Shown here: positions 1 through 7,766 of the stretch, piece by piece
Numbering within the stretch: the first letter of the stretch is position 1
Layout: every line of letters starts with the position of its first letter
Assembly (NCBI RefSeq): GCF_001629705.1
Contig: NZ_CP015378.1
Coordinates: forward strand, 868,001-932,000
Reading direction: 5' to 3'
DNA from: Fictibacillus phosphorivorans
GTDB lineage: Bacteria; Bacillota; Bacilli; Bacillales; Fictibacillaceae
Length of the DNA stretch: 64,000 nt
Program-made: the position numbers and the translations under genes
Notes under the pieces: generated by a model
The model's database searches: none
Told to the model about the DNA's origin: nothing
Seen by the model: the letters and a program-made list of their open reading frames with translations, nothing else

Positions 1-423
1 AAGCTATTTAATGAGAGGTTCAATCGAGAGATTAAAGAAAAAGACGACGAAGGTAAGCCATTCTTTCAAGTAGATTCGTATCTTACGTATCAAGGGGAAA
101 AATTGATCAAGAGGTTTGATGTGGAAAGCTATGTTTCTCTTCTATACGCGATGAACGCTTTTGATATCGGGGATAAGCTCGGTGGATGGGAGCGGGCGGC
201 ATCACAGATTCAAGCTGAAGTTCATGCGTTTGGCTATGAAGGTGATCTTCTATATCCGCCAAAAGTCATTGAAGATTTTGTGAAACAAACTCGATTTGGA
301 ACCTATTATTCGATAGAAACAGATTTCGGTCATGATGGATTCTTAGTGGAATTTGATAAATGGGGACCACATGTGAGAGAAGCATTGAGACAGGAGGGGA
401 GGCTGCAATATGGCACCTATTAA
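1..423 (+). CDS. metX: Homoserine O-acetyltransferase, C-terminal part (5'-truncated)
   Basis: The reading frame is open from base 1, so only the C-terminal ~140 residues are in the window. The segment SYLTYQGEKLIKRFD and the final FGHDGFLVEFDKWGP block are typical of the MetX alpha/beta-hydrolase end, where the His of GHDGF would be the catalytic histidine. MetX acetylates homoserine with acetyl-CoA, the first committed step of methionine synthesis by direct sulfhydrylation. The gene overlaps hom by 14 bases, so the two are almost certainly co-transcribed and translationally coupled. The family call is from motifs; acetyl versus succinyl donor specificity cannot be read from this fragment. 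Confidence 0.9.
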   Translation, partial: KLFNERFNREIKEKDDEGKPFFQVDSYLTYQGEKLIKRFDVESYVSLLYAMNAFDIGDKLGGWERAASQIQAEVHAFGYEGDLLYPPKVIEDFVKQTRFGTYYSIETDFGHDGFLVEFDKWGPHVREALRQEGRLQYGTY

Positions 424-1681
424 AGCAGCACTGCTAGGTTTTGGCACAGTTGGCCAAGGTGTATATGAAGCATTACAAACACATAGAGAACAGCTTCAAA
501 ATGTGCTCGGTAAAGAGGTAGTGATCGAAGGGATCTTAGTGAAGGATGGATCAAAAAAACGTGATGTGGATGAGCATGTTTTAATAACTACTGACTTTGA
601 TGAGATACTCAATATTGATGGATTAGAGGTTGTATTTGAAGCAATCGTAGGAGAAGAGCCAGGTTTTACTTACTTAAGCCGTGCTCTTGATAAAGGCTGT
701 CATGTCATTACTGCAAATAAAGTCATGTTTGCAAAACACGGAAGATCATTGCTTGATAAAGCGGAAACGCTAGGTCGTTATGTTGGTTATGAAGCGACAA
801 CAGCAGGTGGAACACCAATCATTCGGAGCATCTCTCAGCTTCTTCAAGTAAATGAGATTCATGCAGTTGAAGCGATACTTAATGGCACATCCAACTATAT
901 TTTAACGAATATGAGGGAGAAAGGTCTTCCGTTTCATGACGTGTTAAGATCTGCTCAAGAATTGGGTTATGCAGAAGCTGACCCAGCAAGTGATATAGAA
1001 GGTCATGATGCATTTTATAAGTTAATGATTCTCAGCGAGTTGTCGTTTGGTGAGACACCAAAATGGGAGGACGTAGAACGAAAAGGGATAACAGAAGTTA
1101 CGAGTGAGCAAATTTCCGTATTTAAAGACTGGGGATATAAAGTGAAGCATTTGGCGCGGATCCGCCGTGACCGCGACCAATTCATATCATCTGTAAAACC
1201 TGTCTTAGTTGATGCAGATCATCCATTATATGGTGTGGAAGATGTTCAGAATGCGATTACGGTCGATACAAGTCTTGCCGGAAAAGTTACGGTTCAAGGA
1301 GCAGGAGCAGGAAAACTTCCTACGGCAAGTGCTATGGTGGAAGACTTGACTTATGTGCTGCAACCTCAACCTGTAATTCGAAAGAAAAGAGCAGAACAAC
1401 ATGCTGATAATAATAGAGATAGCACAAACTTCACTACAGTCGGAGAATATGTTCTCATCGGTTCATCTGTAAGCTTTCATGGAACAGATGACGTACAAAT
1501 TTTAAAACAAGAAATAAAAGAAGATCTTGTTTATCTTTTGATCGAGTGTCAAGTGAGTACAGCAACTTTATTAAAAGAAAATCCAGAGCTTGTTGTTTAT
1601 GAAGTGGCGGGAAAGGAGAAGAACAAAAAGGTTGAACAAGAACAAAAGGATTTATTGTTGAAGAAGGTCACTAATTTATAG
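410..1681 (+). CDS. hom: Homoserine dehydrogenase
   Basis: The product (423 aa) makes homoserine from aspartate semialdehyde with NAD(P)H, feeding threonine and methionine synthesis. The N-terminal GFGTVGQGVY is the dinucleotide-binding loop. ITANK and the GGTPIIRS and NGTSNYILT blocks are the catalytic-domain signatures, and GYAEADPASDIEG is the family pattern. The ~95-residue C-terminal tail corresponds to the ACT-like regulatory region of Bacillus Hom. The ATG at 410 is preceded by CAGGAGGGGAGG inside the end of metX. Pairing with metX suggests that this copy supplies homoserine mainly for methionine. A hairpin terminator follows. Confidence 0.95.
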   Translation: MAPIKAALLGFGTVGQGVYEALQTHREQLQNVLGKEVVIEGILVKDGSKKRDVDEHVLITTDFDEILNIDGLEVVFEAIVGEEPGFTYLSRALDKGCHVITANKVMFAKHGRSLLDKAETLGRYVGYEATTAGGTPIIRSISQLLQVNEIHAVEAILNGTSNYILTNMREKGLPFHDVLRSAQELGYAEADPASDIEGHDAFYKLMILSELSFGETPKWEDVERKGITEVTSEQISVFKDWGYKVKHLARIRRDRDQFISSVKPVLVDADHPLYGVEDVQNAITVDTSLAGKVTVQGAGAGKLPTASAMVEDLTYVLQPQPVIRKKRAEQHADNNRDSTNFTTVGEYVLIGSSVSFHGTDDVQILKQEIKEDLVYLLIECQVSTATLLKENPELVVYEVAGKEKNKKVEQEQKDLLLKKVTNL

Positions 1682-1715
1682 AATAAAAGAAGTTGATTCA
1701 TCAAGTGTTAAACGA

Positions 1716-1747
1716 ACATTGCAGAGTGGCTCCTGCAATGTTTTTTT
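1716..1747 (+). terminator. Rho-independent terminator of metX-hom
   Basis: A 9-bp perfect stem (ACATTGCAG / CTGCAATGT) with an 8-nt loop is followed by seven T, 35 bases after the hom stop codon. Confidence 0.9.
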
Positions 1748-1807
1748 AGTGTATGTTTTGCTTTGGGCTACGAATTAGCATAAAAATCTGCGACTCTTTA
1801 TAAAAGA

Positions 1808-1848
1808 AGCTGGATGAAAGGTTAACAAATGACTACTTTCATCCAGCT
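1808..1848 (-). terminator. Terminator of the glycosidase/phosphatase gene
   Basis: A perfect 13-bp stem (AGCTGGATGAAAG with its complement) lies 9 bases past the stop of the minus-strand gene. On the minus strand it is followed by a T-rich tail. Confidence 0.85.
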
Positions 1849-1856
1849 TTTCTTAT

Positions 1857-4800
1857 TTACTCCACTTCATACTCCTCGTTGACTACCGTAAATTCATCAA
1901 TCAATTCTCCAGCAGAAGAAGTTGTCGTAAAGCTAATAGAGTCTTTATCTACTTTTGCATGCATGGAAACTGCTATTTTATCCATGTTCACAAACTCAAA
2001 TTTCTCATCTGCTACAGCGTCATAATGCTTGTTTCCTGTTGTTCCAGCAACAACATAGACTGTTCCATTTGTATCTTCTTGTCCTGCTTTCAGTTTCTTT
2101 GTCCGGCCATATGAATGGTCGTGACCCGAGAATACAATGTCGATGCCAAGTTCGTCTGCAACAGGAGGAATCTTTTCCTTCAAAATTTCGTTACCGCCAA
2201 ATGGGTTCGTGTAATACGGTGGTTTATGAGTCACAAGCATTTTCCATGGTTTATCAGAAGCAATCATATCTTGTCTCAACCACTTGAGCTGTTGGTCCAA
2301 TACGTCAGCATCAGATGTGTATCCAAGAACAGCGATATGCATGTTGTTGTAATCCACTGAATAGGTTCCGCCCTTATCTGCATCAGGTCCATTCTTTGGT
2401 AAGTTGAAGATGGCTTTTGCAAGCGAACCGTCTGCATCACCCATGTACTCATGGTTCCCTAAGGCAGTAATTAAATCGGTTGCTCGAATGTTGCTATACT
2501 GACTCATCGTTGCTAACGAATCATCCCATTGTTTAAATTTAGAAGATTCGTCGATCAAATCACCAACATGAATCATAAAGGATAGATCTTTCTTGTTGAG
2601 ATCTCCAAGGATTTTATTGAAATGCGTAAGGTCGGATGGTGACTGTGTATCACCTAGTACTGCAAATTCAAAGCTTTGTTTTCTCTTTAAAGTGGTAAAT
2701 TCCATGAACTCTGACCAATGATTGCCATCACCAACACGGTATACATAAGTCGTGTCTTGCTGTAGTTTTTTTAGCTCTACTTCATTAATACGAACTACAC
2801 CGTTCTTCTTGATATCGAGTTCTCCTGAAAATACTTGGTTATTTCCACTTGCTGTTTGCGTCTTTAATGAAGACATGCCTTTTTGCTCATAGTCTTTCTT
2901 TTTTGCATATTGCACAACTGATGATTCATCATCTTTAAGAGGGCTCGACATCCAAGTAAAGCCTTTCGTTTTATACGGGTTGCCTGTTGGATTCGAGATG
3001 ATATTCTTAAACTCTGTTTCAGCAGCAAGGGCAGGGTATGTTTGTGTGTTGATCTTAAATGAATACTTACCATCCTTAACTGCATACAGTGCAATTTTCT
3101 TTACTTCATCTGTAAAGTAATCCACCGACAAAGTTCCGTTGAAATCCGTTTTTCCTAATAGGACAGGATCTGTCTCACCATCAATATGTGCAAACAATTC
3201 AGCATCTACAACGGCATCGTTTTTAAAATCTTTTACAGAAAGCTCTGTTGGTTTTCCTATTAGAATAGGTTCATGCGTCAAGCTGATTGCTGCATTTACT
3301 GGTACACGAACGGGTTTCATGGAAAACGTGGGAATAAAGTTCTCCGCTTGCGGCTGGCTAAAAACCATACTTCCTTCTAACAACTCATACTTCATTTCAC
3401 TGCCTTCCTTTGTGGATGCAGGAACCTCTAACCGGATCGTTGCGGGATCTGCCGTTACAGATGTCTCACCGTTGTTGATTAGGTTAAGAGTTAAGATACC
3501 GGTTTCTGAATCGTAGTTTGAAGTACTCGACTGAAAAGCTTCTGAAAACAATACATCTTTAACCGGATATTCTTTATCAAGCTGCATCCGAATAGCAGCA
3601 GAACTAATTTCATCCGTATGTGTCATTTTAACTGCAAGTTTAAAGACATCACCTAAAAAGGCTTCTTCCTGTGCCTTAACAAGTTCAACTTTTGCTGATC
3701 CAGTATTCACTGAAAAATAGCTCGTATGAACAGCTTGATTTCCGAACTTGTCAGGAACGATCAATGTCACTTTATGTGTTCCATCGGCCCAACGATAACC
3801 ACTTAACGAAACAGATCCGTCCATATCATAAGAAAAATGTCCTTCTGCATCTGCATAATTCTTCCCATCTACAAGGATACGGATTTTGTCCCAATCAATT
3901 CCTGTTTTAAAGAGATCTTCTTCATACTCGTTCACTTTTGCAGTGATGTTTACTTCATCTGTTGTAAAGCTTTTGTCTTCCGTACTAACGGATTGAATGA
4001 CGGGAGGGAAGAGGTCATCTACCTTTTCGCCGTATACGGCTCGTATGTTATCAACATAGATAGATCCTTTTGTCATAGGTCCAGTAATCCCAGATTTTGT
4101 AGACATCAGGCGAATGGTTTGTGATCCTGATAACTTGAACGGACCTGTAAACGATGATGGAATTTCTGCCTCAATGTATTTCCAGCCTGTCCAGTCAATT
4201 CCTGGACTTTCAGCTGTAAGATTGATCGTCTGATTCTTCCCGTTACCATCCACAATTAGCATTCTTAGCCAATATCCTTGTGCTTCAGGTGTTCCGTACA
4301 CCCACATGCCTATACTTGAAGGATTACCTTCGATAGGAGTATGTGCTCCAGGTCCAGCATAAACACCGAGCGTTGTTCCTGTTTGCGCATTTGAAAAATC
4401 AAAATCAAGTTTAAGAGACTGGTTGTCAAAACGGACTGGGTCTGGATATTCAGAAAGTGTTAGTGTTCCTTTTTCGCCACGACCTGCAGTGGAGGTTTTC
4501 CAGCCGGCCAATGACTCCTCAAAATTATGAAGTACTGTTGGAAGCTGTCCAACCGATACTTTTATCTGTGCTTCAAGAGGCGTTCCATTTAACCGTGCCG
4601 TGATTGTACCTTTTACGTTTTGATCTCCTGTATGAAGAATCCCATTTTCATCTATTGTTCCCATACCATCTGGGATATTAAATGTGATATCTTGCATACT
4701 CCATTTCACATCTCTTTTTTGAAACAAGGTAATTAGGTTGATCTCTGCTTGGCTGGTCTTAGCAACTGTCAATTCAGGAGAAGCAAAATACATTTCATCG

Positions 4801-5963
4801 GGTGTTTCAATCTCAATGATACTTTTACCGACTTCAGTACCATTATGTTTTAAAAGAATATGAAACTGACCGGATTTTCCATTAGATACGAATATTCCGT
4901 TATGATCAATCGTCCCATAAGAGGAATCAGATACTTCCCACGTTAAACCGGAACTTGGAAGTGGCGCCGAAGCTTTAGACTTGTCCAATCCTTTTGCATG
5001 AAAATTTATGGTTGAGCCAGGGGTGAACGACTTGTCGTACGGTTCGATGTGAGCGGTATGAAATACTTGATCAGAAGGTTCTTTTGTAACGATGAGCCAC
5101 GAGTTCGCAACACTTCTTTCATTTCTATCCGATGGTTGATTGTCTACTTCTAATATATCTTCACCGAGCTTGCGAGTGGTAAAAGTAGAAGAACCACCTC
5201 CATCAAGATTTAGAGCGTGAACAGCACCATGATCAATCATGATTTGAGCTAAATCTTTCATCGATATTCCTGCTGAATAAGGTTCTTGTCTGCCGTCGAT
5301 GACGACAAAGAAAACATCACCATCCTCCTTGATCCCAACTGCTGTTCGAGGCTCTTTATCCTGACCGGTTTGAGGAGTTTGATAGATTTGACTGTTTCTG
5401 ACGAGGATCGCGTTACCACCGAGAGCTTCTTGAAGATCTGCTTTAATGGACTCGTATTCTGAAGGATTACCGATTACTGCGGTGCCATCTTTCTTTATTC
5501 CAAAAAAGTTCCATGTTCGTCCGCTTGTTCCTTTTATCGCGCGCCCGTCTTTATAAACCACACCATGAGGTTCACCCGTTGCCATGTTATAAAAATCAGC
5601 ATTTACGGCGGCTACTACTTGGTGGTTTTCTTCACTAGCTGCATTTGCTTGTGATCTTACGGGCTGTAAACCAAATCCATTTTCATCGTTTGGAGTTCCA
5701 GCTTCAATAGAAACGTTAGAATTATGTACATCCACATCTACTACAAAACTCTCAATCTTTTTACCTTCCTTATTCAGAAAGTTATAGTGTTTCTCTTGTA
5801 CACCAGGGGCGATATCTGCTCGATACTCATTAATAGGGGTTTGGATAATCTCAGAATCGAGATCAAACTCACCTAAAGCAATTGCACTGCCTGGTGATAA
5901 TGTAGGGCTCATCAAACTCAGGGCAAGGACGGTGGGGAACAGCTTCTTCCAATGGTTTTTCAT
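1857..5963 (-). CDS. Secreted multidomain phosphodiester glycosidase / calcineurin-like metallophosphatase
   Basis: The 1368-aa protein has a Sec signal peptide (about 1-29). It then carries a phosphodiester glycosidase (NAGPA-like) domain at about 70-295 with NADFY at 121-125 and DGGGSST at 254-260. Ig-like segments follow, then a jelly-roll carbohydrate-binding-like region (~480-645), a cohesin-like region (~755-880), an FN3-like segment (~990-1090) and a metallophosphatase domain from 1098. That domain has its full ligand set: GDT ~1105, GDL ~1137, GNHE ~1169, VTHK ~1247 and GHDH ~1280. The likely role is extracellular removal of sugar-phosphodiester groups and dephosphorylation, for example of wall or exogenous phosphodiesters; the substrate is inferred. 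No LPXTG or SLH anchor is seen. It is monocistronic, bounded by terminators. Confidence 0.85.
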   Translation of the reverse strand: MKNHWKKLFPTVLALSLMSPTLSPGSAIALGEFDLDSEIIQTPINEYRADIAPGVQEKHYNFLNKEGKKIESFVVDVDVHNSNVSIEAGTPNDENGFGLQPVRSQANAASEENHQVVAAVNADFYNMATGEPHGVVYKDGRAIKGTSGRTWNFFGIKKDGTAVIGNPSEYESIKADLQEALGGNAILVRNSQIYQTPQTGQDKEPRTAVGIKEDGDVFFVVIDGRQEPYSAGISMKDLAQIMIDHGAVHALNLDGGGSSTFTTRKLGEDILEVDNQPSDRNERSVANSWLIVTKEPSDQVFHTAHIEPYDKSFTPGSTINFHAKGLDKSKASAPLPSSGLTWEVSDSSYGTIDHNGIFVSNGKSGQFHILLKHNGTEVGKSIIEIETPDEMYFASPELTVAKTSQAEINLITLFQKRDVKWSMQDITFNIPDGMGTIDENGILHTGDQNVKGTITARLNGTPLEAQIKVSVGQLPTVLHNFEESLAGWKTSTAGRGEKGTLTLSEYPDPVRFDNQSLKLDFDFSNAQTGTTLGVYAGPGAHTPIEGNPSSIGMWVYGTPEAQGYWLRMLIVDGNGKNQTINLTAESPGIDWTGWKYIEAEIPSSFTGPFKLSGSQTIRLMSTKSGITGPMTKGSIYVDNIRAVYGEKVDDLFPPVIQSVSTEDKSFTTDEVNITAKVNEYEEDLFKTGIDWDKIRILVDGKNYADAEGHFSYDMDGSVSLSGYRWADGTHKVTLIVPDKFGNQAVHTSYFSVNTGSAKVELVKAQEEAFLGDVFKLAVKMTHTDEISSAAIRMQLDKEYPVKDVLFSEAFQSSTSNYDSETGILTLNLINNGETSVTADPATIRLEVPASTKEGSEMKYELLEGSMVFSQPQAENFIPTFSMKPVRVPVNAAISLTHEPILIGKPTELSVKDFKNDAVVDAELFAHIDGETDPVLLGKTDFNGTLSVDYFTDEVKKIALYAVKDGKYSFKINTQTYPALAAETEFKNIISNPTGNPYKTKGFTWMSSPLKDDESSVVQYAKKKDYEQKGMSSLKTQTASGNNQVFSGELDIKKNGVVRINEVELKKLQQDTTYVYRVGDGNHWSEFMEFTTLKRKQSFEFAVLGDTQSPSDLTHFNKILGDLNKKDLSFMIHVGDLIDESSKFKQWDDSLATMSQYSNIRATDLITALGNHEYMGDADGSLAKAIFNLPKNGPDADKGGTYSVDYNNMHIAVLGYTSDADVLDQQLKWLRQDMIASDKPWKMLVTHKPPYYTNPFGGNEILKEKIPPVADELGIDIVFSGHDHSYGRTKKLKAGQEDTNGTVYVVAGTTGNKHYDAVADEKFEFVNMDKIAVSMHAKVDKDSISFTTTSSAGELIDEFTVVNEEYEVE

Positions 5964-6128
5964 CTTTTCCTCCTATAAGCATTCAAATTTTTAGCAAGGT
6001 ATACCCGTTAACAATAATGGAAAAATATTAATTTAATGTTAGTAATTTGTAATATGTGTTTATAGTTATACTAGAAAACTAAAGTAGTAGTTACAATAGG
6101 GCGAAAGTTCTCTTGTATCCAAACATAT

Positions 6129-6160
6129 AAAGACCTGCACTCAGAAGAGCGCAGGTCTTT
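6129..6160 (-). terminator. Probable terminator of the yjcZ-like gene
   Basis: A 9-bp stem (AAGACCTGC / GCAGGTCTT) lies between two minus-strand genes, about 130 bases past the yjcZ-like stop. The minus-strand tail is T/A-rich but not a clean T run. The rest of the 328-base gap 5964-6290 is AT-rich and probably holds the promoter of the downstream glycosidase gene. Confidence 0.45.
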
Positions 6161-6290
6161 TCTCTCTCTATTTTTCTCTCTCTAGGTTCTCTCTATCTGT
6201 TTTCATACGAGGGGTTGTTAAGCAAAAGGTTTTAACGCAATTGATCACATCTGATGCATCAGAACGATTTCCACTCAGGAAATGAACTGA

Positions 6291-6407
6291 TTAGCACCAG
6301 CCGTGTCCGCCACCGTAACCACCGCACCAACAGCACCCAACGATGATTAACAAGATAAATAGAACTACGATTAGAGCAAAGCTATTTCCGTAAGACTGAT
6401 ATCCCAT
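6291..6407 (-). CDS. YjcZ-family small sporulation membrane protein
   Basis: This 38-aa ORF reads MGYQSYGNSFALIVVLFILL, then a hydrophobic segment, and ends in a Cys/Gly/Trp-rich tail (GCCWCGGYGGGHGWC). This is the typical YjcZ/sporulation-protein layout: a short polar head with a YG motif, one membrane helix and a GGYGGG tail. An AAGGAGGTGGG ribosome binding site sits 4 bases before the ATG, so it is surely translated. Family members are found in spores or the forespore; the exact role is unknown. Confidence 0.85.
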   Translation of the reverse strand: MGYQSYGNSFALIVVLFILLIIVGCCWCGGYGGGHGWC

Positions 6408-6524
6408 TTAACCCACCTCCTTCTTTACAATGACAGAATATTAGAGGTACAAGTTAAAGGTTTGGGCGGAATTAGCCCATTTTTTCGGGACAAGAGCGGA
6501 AGCCTTATTTTCAGGAGAAATGCA

Positions 6525-6552
6525 TTTACCAAAATGTGGTTTGCTGTATAAT
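6525..6552 (+). promoter_or_regulatory. Sigma-A-type promoter for the 2H phosphoesterase gene
   Basis: A -35-like TTTACC (6525-6530) lies 16 bases before a perfect TATAAT (6547-6552). The gene starts 37 bases downstream. Confidence 0.55.
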
Positions 6553-6589
6553 TACACTAAACAAACTTAGATAATTTGGAGCTGATAAC

Positions 6590-7135
6590 ATGTACGGTGT
6601 AATTGCTTATTTAAACAGTGAAACTGAACAGAAGATAGACGATCTAAGGAATGGACTTGAAAAAGAGGGAATCAAGGGTCATGGTATGCGTCCTCATGTA
6701 ACTCTTGGCACACATCCCGAGGTAGATATTGAGTCGTTCAAAAAAACGTTTAAAGACTACTTTAACGATATCGCTGCTGTGCCACTTTTCTTTCCATCTC
6801 TAGCGATATTCTTAAACAGCGGAACATTATATGCAGCGCCGACTAAAAACAGCGTGCTTACAGATTTTCATCAGCGTTATCATGAACAGTTTAAGAACGA
6901 TATAAACCAACAGTCTTTATACATTCCTGCTCACTGGGTGCCTCATTGCACGCTCGTAATGGATCTAACGCAGGAAGAATTAGTGAAGGCGTTTGATTAT
7001 TCTACAAGAAACTTAGAGCCTTTTCATGCAACGATTGACAGTGTTGCACTTATTCAACTGACGTATGAAGCAGATGTTTGTACAGATGTAAAAGATATTC
7101 TAACTGTGAAACTGAAAAAAAATGATGTGAATTGA
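6590..7135 (+). CDS. 2'-5' RNA ligase family protein (2H phosphoesterase)
   Basis: The product (181 aa) has the two H-x-T motifs that define the 2H phosphoesterase fold, H36-V-T38 and H119-C-T121, each preceded by Pro. They sit at the spacing expected for the two halves of the symmetric active site. Bacterial LigT/ThpR-like members act on 2',5' RNA linkages or cyclic phosphodiesters; the substrate of this Bacillus-type member cannot be told from sequence. The upstream TTGGAGC is a modest ribosome binding site. It stands alone, with its own promoter, before mscL. Confidence 0.8.
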   Translation: MYGVIAYLNSETEQKIDDLRNGLEKEGIKGHGMRPHVTLGTHPEVDIESFKKTFKDYFNDIAAVPLFFPSLAIFLNSGTLYAAPTKNSVLTDFHQRYHEQFKNDINQQSLYIPAHWVPHCTLVMDLTQEELVKAFDYSTRNLEPFHATIDSVALIQLTYEADVCTDVKDILTVKLKKNDVN

Positions 7136-7148
7136 TATCGGATGACGT

Positions 7149-7176
7149 TTGAAAGTAGATGCTGTATGGTTATACA
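7149..7176 (+). promoter_or_regulatory. Promoter of mscL
   Basis: TTGAAA (7149-7154), a 16-base spacer and TATACA (7171-7176) lie 32 bases before the mscL ATG. Confidence 0.5.
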
Positions 7177-7208
7177 TATACTAGTCATACAGAAGGGAAT
7201 TAAGGTAC

Positions 7209-7670
7209 ATGTGGAAAGAATTCAAAACATTTATTATGCGTGGCAATGTGATTGATCTTGCCATCGGTGTAATTATCGGAGCAGCTTTCAGTAAAATCGT
7301 CACTTCACTCGTTGAAGATGTGATCATGCCTCCGATTGGATTATTATTAGGTAAAGTGGATTTCAGCAATCTTTACATAAATTTAGGCAAAGGCGACTAT
7401 GCCACCTTAGCAGATGCCCAAAAGGCGGGAGCAGCGACACTTAATTATGGATTATTTATTAACACGTTGATCAACTTTTTTATCATAGCGTTAGTCATCT
7501 TCTTAGTAGTGAAACAGATTAACCGTCTTAAAAAGAAAGAGGAAGTAAAGGCACCGGATACAAAAGAATGCAAATATTGTTTATCTACGATTCCGTTGAG
7601 AGCCGTAAAATGTCAAAGCTGTACGGCAGATCTAAATGATGATGCTGTAGTGAGGCAGTCCTCTGAGTAA
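7209..7670 (+). CDS. mscL: Large-conductance mechanosensitive channel with C-terminal zinc-knuckle-like tail
   Basis: The product (153 aa) begins with the MscL signature: [20 protein letters not shown] forms TM1 and the pore, and a second membrane helix spans about 82-101. Opening under membrane tension releases solutes during osmotic downshock. After the usual basic cytoplasmic end (KKKEE), the protein carries an extra ~35 residues with C121-x2-C124-x10-C135-x2-C138, a zinc-ribbon-like knuckle absent from classical E. coli MscL. The start is the ATG at 7209 after GAAGGGAATTAAGG. Channel identity is secure; metal binding by the tail is inferred. Confidence 0.95.
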   Translation: MWKEFKTFIMRGNVIDLAIGVIIGAAFSKIVTSLVEDVIMPPIGLLLGKVDFSNLYINLGKGDYATLADAQKAGAATLNYGLFINTLINFFIIALVIFLVVKQINRLKKKEEVKAPDTKECKYCLSTIPLRAVKCQSCTADLNDDAVVRQSSE

Positions 7671-7686
7671 GGGGGCTGTTTTTTTG
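7656..7686 (+). terminator. Terminator of mscL
   Basis: The stem CAGTCC / GGGCTG (one G-T pair) overlaps the stop codon region and is followed by seven T. Confidence 0.65.
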
Positions 7687-7766
7687 TATCATGAAACCTC
7701 TATTTCTGAAAAGCTGTTGTGCTACAATTCTTACATAGAAGATTGAGAAAGAAGGGTAGGTGAAAC

